A stretch of DNA of 58,477 nucleotides from Neomoorella stamsii. GTDB taxonomy: Bacteria > Bacillota > DSM-521 > Neomoorellales > Neomoorellaceae. Position 1 is the stretch's first letter, and each line of letters begins with the position of its first letter. Location: assembly GCF_002995805.1 (NCBI RefSeq), contig NZ_PVXL01000057.1, forward strand, positions 1-58,477, in the 5' to 3' direction. Position numbers and translations under genes: made by a program. Shown in pieces: positions 26,347 to 34,903 of the stretch. A model generated the notes under the pieces. It saw only the letters and a program-made list of their open reading frames with translations, made no database searches and was not told the DNA's origin.

Positions 26347-26379
26347 GTAACTTGTATGCAACTAAAAGTATGTTAAAAT
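26347..26379 (+). promoter_or_regulatory. SARP-type promoter of the regulator gene (site 4, autoregulation)
   Basis: GTAACTT (26347-26353), four bases, GCAACTA (26358-26364), eight bases to TTAAAA (26373-26378) or nine to TAAAAT (26374-26379). GTTAC at 26334-26338 forms an extra inverted half-site upstream. It implies the regulator controls itself. Confidence 0.65.
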
Positions 26380-26510
26380 TAAGTTAAGCCACCTCTTTGT
26401 AACCGGCAGGTCGGTTGTCTAAATACTACAGGCATGCCTTTTTGCTTGAAATATCCCAATAATATATGCAGTCCCCTGGGCTTATTAACAACGGGAGGGG
26501 AGGCCGGGAT

Positions 26511-29500
26511 ATGCTAAAGTCGCTGGCCCTGGTGGAAAGCAAGCTGGTTGCTCCCAGGCCTGCAGCAGATATATGGTTAAGGCCTGGGTTAAAAAATAAA
26601 TTGCAACGGCTTATGGATTATTCCCTTACTGTCATTAGCGCCCCGGCCGGTTACGGGAAAACAACCGCTATTGTCCAGGCTCTTGCCCTGCTGGAGGTGC
26701 CTTACGGGTGGTACAGCCCGGGGCCGGAGGATGCCAGTAGTTTTGTTTTTGCCAGCTACCTGGCAGGAGCCCTGGAGAAGCTGGCACCCGGCATCAGGGA
26801 TAAATTACCAGAAGAGCTAAAAAAATATGAGGCGTTAAACTGGGACAGTGTATTAAATGTCCTGCTGCATAGCCTGGAAGAATATACCGGGGCAGAAGGA
26901 ATTTTAATCATCGACGACTGGCACCTGGTGGGGGAGGAAAAAGAGGTTTCCCTGTTCCTGGATCGTTTTCTGGCCTGTAAGCCCCGGTGGTTGCGGGTAG
27001 CCCTTCTTTCCCGGGAAAAGGTAGAAATTCCTGAAGTTTACCGCCAGGCGGCCAGGGGACAGAGGTTGCTGATCGACGAGAAGGATCTGGCCTTGAACCC
27101 TGAGGAAGTTTATGAATATTTATCGCGGGAATTCTCGCCCCGTCTCACCCGGGAAGACGCCCGGTGGATTTACGATTACAGCGAAGGCTGGATTATGACC
27201 CTCAAACTTATCGGCAGGGGAATTAAAGAAGGGACGGTCCGGTTGCCCCTTAGTGATACCCTGGATAACAGCCTGGACAGCCTTTTTGAATTTCTTATCC
27301 TGGATGTACTGGAGCGGCAGGATAGCAGTTTATTATCATTCTTGCTCAAAACTTCCATTCTGGATTATTTAAGCCTCCACGCTTGTACGGTGGTAATGGG
27401 GGGTGAATTTACACCCCGTTTACTATCTCGCGCCAGCAAGAAGGGTCTTTTCCTGTCTGAACTGGGGAACGGCCTTTTTCGCTATCATAACCTCTTCCGG
27501 GATTTTCTCCGCCGGGAAGCCCGCAAAAGGCTGCCCGATTATGAGCTGCTCCATTGCCGGGCCGGATATTTTTATCTTAAGGAAGGCCAGGAGGAGCAGG
27601 CTTTCCAGCATTTGCTGGAAGGGCGCCAGTGGGCTGATGCGGCTGAGGTCCTGGCCCGTCTTTCTTCGGAACTGGTCCGCAGTGGCCGGGGTCACCTCTT
27701 GCGCCATTATCTGCAGCAGCTCCCGCCCCGATTCCAGGAGCAAGTAGAGTTTTTACTGGCCCTGGGGGATGCGGAAAGACTGGCCTCCAATTACCAGGGA
27801 GCACTGGCCCTCTACAGGCGGGCGGCAGAAAAATGCAGGAACAGCAGCGACAGAAAAGGCCTGAGCAGGGCCTTGAAGGGGCTGGGTGAAACCTATGTAG
27901 ATACAGCCCAGCCCGCCCTGGCCGAGGATTTCTTGCGCCGCGCTTATAAAGCTCTGGGCGAGGCGGATACGGAAGAAAAAGCAGAGATCCTGGGCCTGAT
28001 GGCTGAAAACATGATCAATCAGGGCAAACCTCGTCATGCCCATCGCTACCGGCAATTGGCCAAAGAGATGCTCCATCTCACCACCCGGGGTAATTTTGAA
28101 GCCCGCCTCCTGCTGCGGACCGGCAGGTTGCAGGCAGCCATTCAGTTGCTGGAAAGCTCGGCGTCGCAAGAAAAAGGCTCCTACCATCCCCCCCTTTCTT
28201 TTCGCGAAACCCCACTACTTTTATCCCTCTGTTACTCTATGATTGGCGAGGGGGAAAAAGCCGTCATCGCCGCGGAAGAGGGCATCCGCCTGGGACAGAA
28301 ACTGCGATCGCCCTTTGTGGAAGCCATGGGATATGTACGCCTGGGCCATGCCCTGCTGGTCCTTAAAGGCTGGCCCACCGGCGCCTGCCGGGAGGCCTAC
28401 CAGCGCGCGCTGGAACTGAACGACAACCTGGGGATAATCCGCGGCCGCACGGAGGTAATGATGGGCCAGTGCCTGATCCATGGCCTGGAGGGAGACTGGC
28501 TGGCCGCCAGAAGCTCCGGCCTGGAAGGGGTACGGGTTACCGAGCAGGTACGGGACCGGTGGTTTACAGCCGTCCTTTATCACTGCCTGGGAGTGGCGGC
28601 AGCCACCTGCCAGCAACTCGCCGAAGCCAGGGTGTACCTGGCGCGGGGCCATGACCTTTTTTGCCGCTGCGGGGATAGTTTTGGCAAGGCAACGGCCGCC
28701 TGGTGGCTGGCATATCTGGCATTTAAGGCAGGGCCGGGTGAGGAATTGCGTTCCAGGCTCACCCAGCTACTGGAGCTGTGTGAAAGCAGGGGGTATGATT
28801 TTCTTCTCCAGCGTGGGACCCTTTTGGGTGCCCGTGACGGCCGGGCTTCCGTACCCCTTTTACACGAGGCCAGGCGCCAGGATATCTGCCAGCCCTATGT
28901 TGACTGGCAGCTGCAAAAAATGGGGATAAATACGGAGTTTCCCTGCATCGGCTATACCCTGCGCATTCAAACCCTGGGCAAATTCCGCGTCTGGCGCGGC
29001 GAAGAAGAGATCGGTTGCCACGAGTGGCGCCGGGAGAGCGCCAGGCGGCTGTTCCAGCTCCTGATCACTAAAAGGCGCGTCTTATTGCATAAAGAAGAAA
29101 TAATGGCTTATTTATGGCCGGAAGCAGATCCCGAGGCTGCCGGCCGGGACTTCAAAGTAGCCCTGAACACCCTGCTAAGCGTGCTGGAACCGGAGAGGCA
29201 GCCGCGCAGTCCCTCCTTTTTCATTCAGCGTGAAGGTACGGCTTATTTTTTTAATCTGGCTTCAGGATTCTGGCTGGATGTGGAAGAATTTGAGGGCCTG
29301 GTCCGGCGGGCAGAGGAAGTGGTCAATGAACGGCCGGAGCAAGCGGAGACCCTGCTTAATAGAGCCCTGGAACTCTATGAGGGCGAGTACCTGCAGGGAG
29401 TAAACCAGGATGAATGGTGCCTGGAGGAACGGGAACGCCTGGTGGTGATGTACATCCACGCGGCGGAAATCCTGGCCCGCCTGCTGGCCGGGCGGGGAGA

Positions 29501-29729
29501 TTACCAGGGCTGCATTGAATGGGCGGACAGGATACTGAAAAAGGATAACTGCTGGGAAGAAGCCTATCGCTTAAAAATATACTCCTATGGCAAATTGAAC
29601 AACAAGGCTATGGTAGTACGGGTTTACCAGCGATGCCTGCAAGTGTTAAGGGAAGAGATGGGCGTAGCTCCTTCCCTTAAGACGGTTAAGCTTTATAAAA
29701 AGATACTGCAGGTTTCTGCCGCCATGTAA
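26511..29729 (+). CDS. STAND-ATPase/TPR transcriptional activator with C-terminal SARP (winged helix plus BTAD) domain
   Basis: Protein of 1072 residues. The N-terminal third is MalT-like: ESKLVAPRP, Walker A APAGYGKTT (44-52) and Walker B ILIIDDWHLV. A long helical TPR-like array (about 350-800) follows. The end is a SARP module: an OmpR-type winged helix (RIQTLGKFRVWRGEEEIG, about 815-910) and a bacterial transcriptional activation domain (LYEGEYLQGVNQDEWCLEER to the C-terminus). SARPs bind 11-bp-spaced direct heptamers. ATG 26511 is used because GGGAGGGGAGG precedes it; ATG 26466 has no site. Its inducer is unknown, perhaps an acyl-CoA or carboxylate. Confidence 0.9.
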   Translation: MLKSLALVESKLVAPRPAADIWLRPGLKNKLQRLMDYSLTVISAPAGYGKTTAIVQALALLEVPYGWYSPGPEDASSFVFASYLAGALEKLAPGIRDKLPEELKKYEALNWDSVLNVLLHSLEEYTGAEGILIIDDWHLVGEEKEVSLFLDRFLACKPRWLRVALLSREKVEIPEVYRQAARGQRLLIDEKDLALNPEEVYEYLSREFSPRLTREDARWIYDYSEGWIMTLKLIGRGIKEGTVRLPLSDTLDNSLDSLFEFLILDVLERQDSSLLSFLLKTSILDYLSLHACTVVMGGEFTPRLLSRASKKGLFLSELGNGLFRYHNLFRDFLRREARKRLPDYELLHCRAGYFYLKEGQEEQAFQHLLEGRQWADAAEVLARLSSELVRSGRGHLLRHYLQQLPPRFQEQVEFLLALGDAERLASNYQGALALYRRAAEKCRNSSDRKGLSRALKGLGETYVDTAQPALAEDFLRRAYKALGEADTEEKAEILGLMAENMINQGKPRHAHRYRQLAKEMLHLTTRGNFEARLLLRTGRLQAAIQLLESSASQEKGSYHPPLSFRETPLLLSLCYSMIGEGEKAVIAAEEGIRLGQKLRSPFVEAMGYVRLGHALLVLKGWPTGACREAYQRALELNDNLGIIRGRTEVMMGQCLIHGLEGDWLAARSSGLEGVRVTEQVRDRWFTAVLYHCLGVAAATCQQLAEARVYLARGHDLFCRCGDSFGKATAAWWLAYLAFKAGPGEELRSRLTQLLELCESRGYDFLLQRGTLLGARDGRASVPLLHEARRQDICQPYVDWQLQKMGINTEFPCIGYTLRIQTLGKFRVWRGEEEIGCHEWRRESARRLFQLLITKRRVLLHKEEIMAYLWPEADPEAAGRDFKVALNTLLSVLEPERQPRSPSFFIQREGTAYFFNLASGFWLDVEEFEGLVRRAEEVVNERPEQAETLLNRALELYEGEYLQGVNQDEWCLEERERLVVMYIHAAEILARLLAGRGDYQGCIEWADRILKKDNCWEEAYRLKIYSYGKLNNKAMVVRVYQRCLQVLREEMGVAPSLKTVKLYKKILQVSAAM

Positions 29730-29757
29730 CTTGAAGGCAACTTGAGCCTGCTATCAT
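29726..29757 (+). promoter_or_regulatory. SARP-type promoter of the KAS III-CoA-transferase-Liv operon (site 5)
   Basis: GTAACTT (29726-29732), four bases, GCAACTT (29737-29743), eight bases, TATCAT (29752-29757). The first heptamer contains the stop codon of the regulator gene, and the -10 lies in the upstream arm of that gene's terminator. Confidence 0.75.
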
Positions 29758-29790
29758 CCTATTGGAAGGATGATAGCGGGCTTTTGTTTT
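29746..29790 (+). terminator. Terminator of the regulator gene, overlapping a promoter
   Basis: GCCTGCTATCATCCT (29746-29760) pairs with AGGATGATAGCGGGC (29767-29781), followed by TTTTGTTTT. Confidence 0.85.
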
Positions 29791-29808
29791 AGAGGGGAGC
29801 AAAAGGCA

Positions 29809-30087
29809 TTGCCAAAACGAGTTGTAGCTTCTTTTATTGTTCGAGTGGTTCATGAGCCGGGTAACGAACAGATACCATGGAGCATTACCATCCAGCATGT
29901 GCAAAGCGGCCGGGTCTACCGCCTGGCCGATCTCAAGGAAGTAAGTTCCCTACTGGCAGAGATTGTTGAAGCAGAAAACTGGCCGGAGGACGCCAGGTTC
30001 ATCCCGTTAGAAACGGCCAAAGTAGTGAAGAACTCAATTTTAGAAGGTGTGCCCAAACGAAGATGCCCTGACGGCGGCGATTTCTAA
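29809..30087 (+). CDS. Small protein of unknown function (92 residues), paralogous to the N-terminus of the LytTR protein
   Basis: TTG 29809 follows GAGGGGAG by nine bases. The pattern ASFIVRVVH, then VQSGRVYRLADLKEV, matches ASFILQIYN and GGRIYRFKDFQEV in the first 75 residues of the LytTR regulator at 37748, so both contain the same uncharacterised module. It is the first gene of the operon that continues with the KAS III-like gene. No signal peptide, membrane segment or cysteine motif is seen apart from one C-terminal Cys. The function is unknown; a sensor or adaptor role is a guess. Confidence 0.7.
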   Translation: MPKRVVASFIVRVVHEPGNEQIPWSITIQHVQSGRVYRLADLKEVSSLLAEIVEAENWPEDARFIPLETAKVVKNSILEGVPKRRCPDGGDF

Positions 30088-30164
30088 AAGTGAGGACAAT
30101 GAGCCGTAGTTGCGGGCCTGTCCTTGTTTGGATATTACTTTAAAGAGAAAGGGGAAAGAGACAC

Positions 30165-31190
30165 ATGGCCACAGTAAATATTGGTATCCGCAGCACCGGG
30201 GTATACCTGCCAGACAGGTATATGACCAGTGCCGATGTCGCCAGGGAAAGTGGGATACCTCAGGAGGTGGTGGAAAAAAAGCTGGGATTTCGTCGCAAGC
30301 CGGTACCCGGCTCAGAGGACCATACCATTGAAATGGGCATCAGGGCTGCCCGCCGGGCCCTGGAGAAGGGCCGTATTGACCCGGAAGAAATCGACCTGGT
30401 CATTTATGTAGGAGAAGAGCACAAAGAGCATCCCCTGCAGACGGGAGCGATAAAATTACAGGGAGGAATCGGAGCCGGTCATGCCTGGGGATTTGACGTC
30501 CAGTTGCGCTGCGGTACAACGGTTATGGCCCTGAAGGTTGCCCGGGATATGATGCTGGCCGACGAAAACCTGAATACCGTCCTCCTGGCCGGCGGTTATC
30601 GTAACGTGGATTTTATCGATTACAAGAATCCCCGGGTGCGCTTTATGTATAACCTGGGCGCAGGGGGCGCGGCCATTGTGCTGCAGAAAAATCTGGGGCG
30701 CAACGAAGTGCTGGCCAGCAAAATTATAACGGATCCTTCCCTGGCCGATGCGGTAGGGGTTACTGCTGGGGGCACTAAAGTACCTATAACTCCTGAAGCT
30801 TTGGCGCAGGGGCTATATACGTTGGACGTTTTCGATCCTGAGGGGATGAAGAATCGCCTGGAAGAAGTTTCTATGCCTAACTTCCTGCAGGTCATCCGGG
30901 AAGCAGTGGCGGCCAGCGGTTATACGGTGCAGGACATAGGTTATTTATGCCTGCTGCATATGAAGCGCTCGGCCCATGATTATATCCTTTCTGAATTAGG
31001 ATTGAAACCCGAACAGTCCATTTACCTTGAAGATTACGGACATATTGGCCAGCTAGACCAGGTGCTTTCCCTGGAACTGGCCCTGGAGCAGGGGCGTGTG
31101 AAGGACGGGAACCTTGTGGTCATGGTTAGCGCCGGGGTCGGATATGCCTGGGCTGCTACCGCCATTAAATGGGGACCGTGCGCCGGGTGA
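30165..31190 (+). CDS. 3-oxoacyl-ACP synthase III-like (KAS III/thiolase-fold) enzyme
   Basis: Protein of 341 residues with a FabH/HMG-CoA-synthase-type fold: GIRSTGVYLPDR at the N-terminus, nucleophile Cys116 in DVQLRCGTTVMA, and His265 in LLHMKRSAHD. The usual third residue, Asn in YGNTS, is replaced: the motif reads EDYGHIGQLDQ, with His293. It probably forms a C-C bond between two acyl-CoAs, or cleaves one, rather than starting fatty acid synthesis. ATG 30165 lies after GAAAGGGGAAAGAG. It sits with a CoA-transferase and Liv transporter in the SARP-controlled operon. Confidence 0.82.
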   Translation: MATVNIGIRSTGVYLPDRYMTSADVARESGIPQEVVEKKLGFRRKPVPGSEDHTIEMGIRAARRALEKGRIDPEEIDLVIYVGEEHKEHPLQTGAIKLQGGIGAGHAWGFDVQLRCGTTVMALKVARDMMLADENLNTVLLAGGYRNVDFIDYKNPRVRFMYNLGAGGAAIVLQKNLGRNEVLASKIITDPSLADAVGVTAGGTKVPITPEALAQGLYTLDVFDPEGMKNRLEEVSMPNFLQVIREAVAASGYTVQDIGYLCLLHMKRSAHDYILSELGLKPEQSIYLEDYGHIGQLDQVLSLELALEQGRVKDGNLVVMVSAGVGYAWAATAIKWGPCAG

Positions 31191-31236
31191 TGCCTGCCTG
31201 GGAGGCCGGGATGAACAGCAAGGAGGAACAGATCGT

Positions 31237-32532
31237 ATGAACATGCATGAGGAATACCGTCGTAAATGTATCAGTATAGATGAAGCCGTGGGTATGGTTA
31301 CTTCAGGCTGCAGCATTGCCGCCGCCATGGCCGCCTCGGCCCCTCCGGGGCTCCTGGGCGCCCTGGGAAGGCGGCGGGACGAAGTGGAAAACGTGCGTGT
31401 CTTCTCTGCCCTGCTCCTGCGGGAGTACGATTTTTTCCTTGACCCCAGCATGAAGGGGCACTTCCTCCTGGAAAGCTGGTTTTATGGTGCCGGGGAACGC
31501 CGGGGCCACGAACTCGGGACCGTATCCCTCATTCCTTCCCACGGTCGTGACTGGGGCATTCGCAAGGCCCGTTTCGACCCGCCAGATTTCTTCTGGGGTA
31601 CAGCCTGTCCCATGGACCGGCACGGCTACTTTTCTTTGTCCCTGGGTGTCGGCTATGAGAAGGATCTCCTGGCTGTAGCCAAAACTGTAGTTTTGGAAAT
31701 TAATCCTAATCTGCCCCGTACTTATGGGGATACCCAGGTCCATATCAGCCAGGTTGACTATATCGTTGAAAACGAAGCCCCTCTCTATGAGCTGCCACCT
31801 ATAGAGCCCAGTACAGAAGAGCAGGCCATCGGCGCTTTTATAGCCGATCTGATTGAAGACGGATCAACCATCCAGCTGGGCATCGGAGGTATACCTAATG
31901 CTATAGCAACCTTTCTTAAGAACAAAAAGGATCTCGGCGTCCATACCGAAATGTTTACCGACGGTATGGTGGACCTCGCCGAGGCTGGGGTTATTACGGG
32001 TCGTTGCAAAACCCTCTGGCCCGGCAAAATGGTAGGCAACTTTGCCCTGGGAACGCGGAAACTGTATAATTTCCTTAATGAAAATCTGGCTATAGAGTTC
32101 CAGCCGGGAAGAGTCACGAATGATCCACGAGTAATTGCTAAAAATTACAAAATGGTTAGTGTTAATACAGCCTTACAAATCGACCTGACCGGGCAGGTGG
32201 TATCGGAAAGCCTTGGCCACCTGCAGTACAGCGGTACCGGCGGACAGACAGACACGGCTGTTGGTGCCCAGATGTCCCGGGGCGGCAAGTCCATTATCGC
32301 CTTAAGGTCTACGGCCAAAAATGGTACCATATCGACCATTGTACCCTTCCTCCCGGAAGGGGCTAAAGTAACTTTGCTGCGGGCTGATGTTGACTATGTA
32401 GTGACCGAATACGGTGTGGCCCACCTGAAGGCTCGGAGCCTGAAAGAACGCGTTAACCGGCTCATTGCCATAGCCCATCCCGACTTTAGAGAGGAATTGC
32501 GTCGCGAGGCCAGAAGGCTTAAACTGGAGTGA
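31237..32532 (+). CDS. Acetyl-CoA hydrolase/transferase family CoA-transferase (4-hydroxybutyrate/butyrate type)
   Basis: Protein of 431 residues of the Cat1/Cat2/AbfT family: IQLGIGGIPNAIATFL, HTEMFTDGMVDLAEAGVITG (probable catalytic Glu in HTE), YSGTGGQTDTAVGAQMSRGG, and TEYGVAHLKARSLKERV near the end. It would exchange CoA between acetyl-CoA and another short-chain acid, activating imported carboxylates or releasing products. ATG 31237 has AGGAGG ten bases upstream. The longer reading frame overlaps the preceding gene and lacks support. Confidence 0.9.
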   Translation: MNMHEEYRRKCISIDEAVGMVTSGCSIAAAMAASAPPGLLGALGRRRDEVENVRVFSALLLREYDFFLDPSMKGHFLLESWFYGAGERRGHELGTVSLIPSHGRDWGIRKARFDPPDFFWGTACPMDRHGYFSLSLGVGYEKDLLAVAKTVVLEINPNLPRTYGDTQVHISQVDYIVENEAPLYELPPIEPSTEEQAIGAFIADLIEDGSTIQLGIGGIPNAIATFLKNKKDLGVHTEMFTDGMVDLAEAGVITGRCKTLWPGKMVGNFALGTRKLYNFLNENLAIEFQPGRVTNDPRVIAKNYKMVSVNTALQIDLTGQVVSESLGHLQYSGTGGQTDTAVGAQMSRGGKSIIALRSTAKNGTISTIVPFLPEGAKVTLLRADVDYVVTEYGVAHLKARSLKERVNRLIAIAHPDFREELRREARRLKLE

Positions 32533-32547
32533 GGAGGTGGAAATGAA

Positions 32548-33306
32548 GTGACAGATGCTATCCTGTGGACGGAAGATTTAACTATGGCTTTCGGGGGCCA
32601 CTTTGCGGTAAACGGGGTTAATGTGTCTTTTAAGCCTTGTTGCTTTACGTCAATTATCGGCCCCAATGGTGCCGGGAAAACAACCTTCTTTAACCTGGTC
32701 AGCGGGCAACTGGTGCCCACCAGAGGCAGGATCTTTTTTAAAGGAGAAGATATTACCAGATTTCCTGTCCATGAGAGGGCCAGGCGCGGGCTTGGGAGAT
32801 GTTTCCAGATAACTAACGTGTTTCCAAAATTAACGGTATTAGAAAATGTGAGGCTGGCAGTACAGGCCAGTGCAGGCACCGGTTTTCGCCCGTTGACGCC
32901 AGTAGTACACTTTAAAGAACTGGAAGACAAAGCCCTGGGAGTCCTGGATACAGTTGGCTTAAGGAAAAAGGCGGGGTCCCTGGCCAGCACCCTGACCCAC
33001 GGGGAGAAGCGCAAGCTGGAGATCGCTATTGTCCTCGCCATGGAACCTGAGGTAATGCTCCTGGATGAACCTACGGCGGGCATCTCCCTGGAGGAGGTGC
33101 CGGCCATGATCGAGCTATTGCAGCACCTGCGGGAGAAGCGGGACCGGACCATCATCCTGGTGGAACATAAGATGAATATGGTCCTGTCTCTTTCCGACGA
33201 GGTTATCGTGTTGTTCAACGGGTGCGTACTTGCTTCGGGGGCTCCCGAACAAATTATCCGGGATGAACGCGTCCAGACAGCCTACTTGGGAGGGGGAATG
33301 GCATGA
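32548..33306 (+). CDS. livG: Branched-chain-amino-acid-type ABC transporter ATP-binding protein (LivG-like)
   Basis: Protein of 252 residues. Walker A GPNGAGKTT, Q-loop region, signature LTHGEKRKLEIA, Walker B VMLLDEPTAG and the H-loop VEHKMNMV are present; the long insertion after RRGLGRCFQ is typical of LivG. GTG 32548 follows GAGGAGGTGG. Its end overlaps livF by four bases. It couples ATP hydrolysis to uptake with LivF, LivH, LivM and the lipoprotein at 25036. Confidence 0.93.
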   Translation: MTDAILWTEDLTMAFGGHFAVNGVNVSFKPCCFTSIIGPNGAGKTTFFNLVSGQLVPTRGRIFFKGEDITRFPVHERARRGLGRCFQITNVFPKLTVLENVRLAVQASAGTGFRPLTPVVHFKELEDKALGVLDTVGLRKKAGSLASTLTHGEKRKLEIAIVLAMEPEVMLLDEPTAGISLEEVPAMIELLQHLREKRDRTIILVEHKMNMVLSLSDEVIVLFNGCVLASGAPEQIIRDERVQTAYLGGGMA

Positions 33307-34010
33307 TATTGAATGTCGAGGGCCTGCAAACGTATATTGGCGAATTTCACATTCTGCAAGGTGTTTCCCTGCAGGTGCCTGCCGGGAAAGTGACGGTACT
33401 CCTGGGGCGTAATGGCGCCGGCAAGACAACCACCTTGCGTACTATTATGGGCTTTTTAAAACCCAGGCAGGGCAAAATTGAGTTTGAAGGCCAGGGTATC
33501 ACGGGCCTGCCGGCCCACCTGGTGGCGCGAAAAGGTTTAGGCTATGTGCCTGAAGACCAGGCTATTTTTAGCGGGCTCACTGTGGAAGAGAATTTAAAGA
33601 TAGCAATGAGGAGCAAAAATGGGGAGGGCCTGCTGGAAAAAGTAGTCTCTATCTTTCCTGACCTGAAGGCGGCCTGGCGGAAGAAAGCGGGGAGCCTTAG
33701 CGGCGGTCAGAAACAAATGCTGGCCATGGGGCGCGGCCTGGTCACCAACAGCCGCCTGCTCCTGATCGACGAACCCAGCAAGGGGCTGGCTCCGGTGGTA
33801 GTTGAAAAGCTGGCGGAAGCCATCAAACAGATCAAAAAAGAAACAACCGTGGTCCTTGTAGAACAAAATTTTAACCTGGCCCGGGCGGTGGGGGACCGGT
33901 ATTATATCCTCGACGATGGCCGGACAGTGCATAGCGGTACGATGGCAGACCTGGCAGCGGATACTTCCCTGCAGCAGCGTTACCTGGGCATTAGCCTGAG
34001 CCCGCATTGA
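33303..34010 (+). CDS. livF: Branched-chain-amino-acid-type ABC transporter ATP-binding protein (LivF-like)
   Basis: Protein of 235 residues. Walker A GRNGAGKTTTLRTIMG, signature LSGGQKQMLAMGRGL, Walker B LLLIDEPSKGLAP and the LivF hallmark VPEDQAIFSGLTVEENL are present. ATG 33303 overlaps the livG stop (ATGA), indicating coupled translation. Confidence 0.94.
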   Translation: MILNVEGLQTYIGEFHILQGVSLQVPAGKVTVLLGRNGAGKTTTLRTIMGFLKPRQGKIEFEGQGITGLPAHLVARKGLGYVPEDQAIFSGLTVEENLKIAMRSKNGEGLLEKVVSIFPDLKAAWRKKAGSLSGGQKQMLAMGRGLVTNSRLLLIDEPSKGLAPVVVEKLAEAIKQIKKETTVVLVEQNFNLARAVGDRYYILDDGRTVHSGTMADLAADTSLQQRYLGISLSPH

Positions 34011-34039
34011 AGCACGCGATTGATGATGGGGGTGCATGT

Positions 34040-34903
34040 ATGGATACTTTTATCAATCTATTTACCAATGGCATCGCCACCGGCATGGCCATTTTTCTCC
34101 TGGCTGTAGGTCTTTCCATTATCTTTGGGTTAATGGGTATCCTCAATTTTGCCCACGGGGCCTTCTTCCTCTGGGGAGCTTATGTCGGAACTTGGGTCTT
34201 TGGGCGCACCCAGAGTTTTTTCCTGGCCCTGGCAAGCGCTATTCTCGCCGGCGCTTTGCTAGGCGTCATCCTGGAGCGGACAACCATCAGCAGGGTATTC
34301 GGTAATCATTTATCCCAGATCCTGCTCACCATGGGCTTAATGCTCGTCCTGGGAGAACTTGTCAAGGTGGTCTGGGGACCCAATATGCTGACCAGCCCGC
34401 CCCCTGGTTTTTTGGAGGGAAGCTGGGAATTTGGTGGGATTGTGCTCATTAAGTACCGCCTGTTTACCATCGTGGTGGGATTAGTGGTTGCACTGGCAGT
34501 ATATATTTTGCTTACCCGGACCCGCCTGGGCATCATTGTCCGGGCCGGGGTAGAGAACCCGGAAATGGTGCAGGCCCTGGGTATTGACATCAGGAAAGTA
34601 TTTACCATGGTGTTTGCCCTGGGAGCGGGGTTGGCGGCCCTGGGCGGGGCTATTATGGGGCCCCTGGGTGGTTCCATCAGCCCGACCATGGGGCTGGATA
34701 ACCAGCTACTGGCTTTTATTGTCGTAGTCACCGGTGGGCTGGGAAGTTTTGTCGGTTCCCTCGTCGGCGCCCTGCTGGTAGGGCTTATAGGGGCGGCTGT
34801 ATCATGGTTTGTACCGGAGGCGGCCCTGGCGGTAAACGTCCTCTTGATGGCGCTGGTGCTGCTGGTCAAGCCTACCGGTTTGTTCGGAGGAGGTAATATT
34901 TAA
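34040..34903 (+). CDS. livH: Branched-chain-amino-acid-type ABC transporter permease (LivH-like)
   Basis: Protein of 287 residues with about eight membrane helices, the family motif GLMGILNFAHGAFFLWGAY near the N-terminus and the permease loop EMVQALGIDIRKVF. ATG 34040 is preceded by GGGGGTG at six bases; a TTG at 34007 overlapping livF is the alternative. The stop is immediately followed by the livM GTG. Confidence 0.92.
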   Translation: MDTFINLFTNGIATGMAIFLLAVGLSIIFGLMGILNFAHGAFFLWGAYVGTWVFGRTQSFFLALASAILAGALLGVILERTTISRVFGNHLSQILLTMGLMLVLGELVKVVWGPNMLTSPPPGFLEGSWEFGGIVLIKYRLFTIVVGLVVALAVYILLTRTRLGIIVRAGVENPEMVQALGIDIRKVFTMVFALGAGLAALGGAIMGPLGGSISPTMGLDNQLLAFIVVVTGGLGSFVGSLVGALLVGLIGAAVSWFVPEAALAVNVLLMALVLLVKPTGLFGGGNI

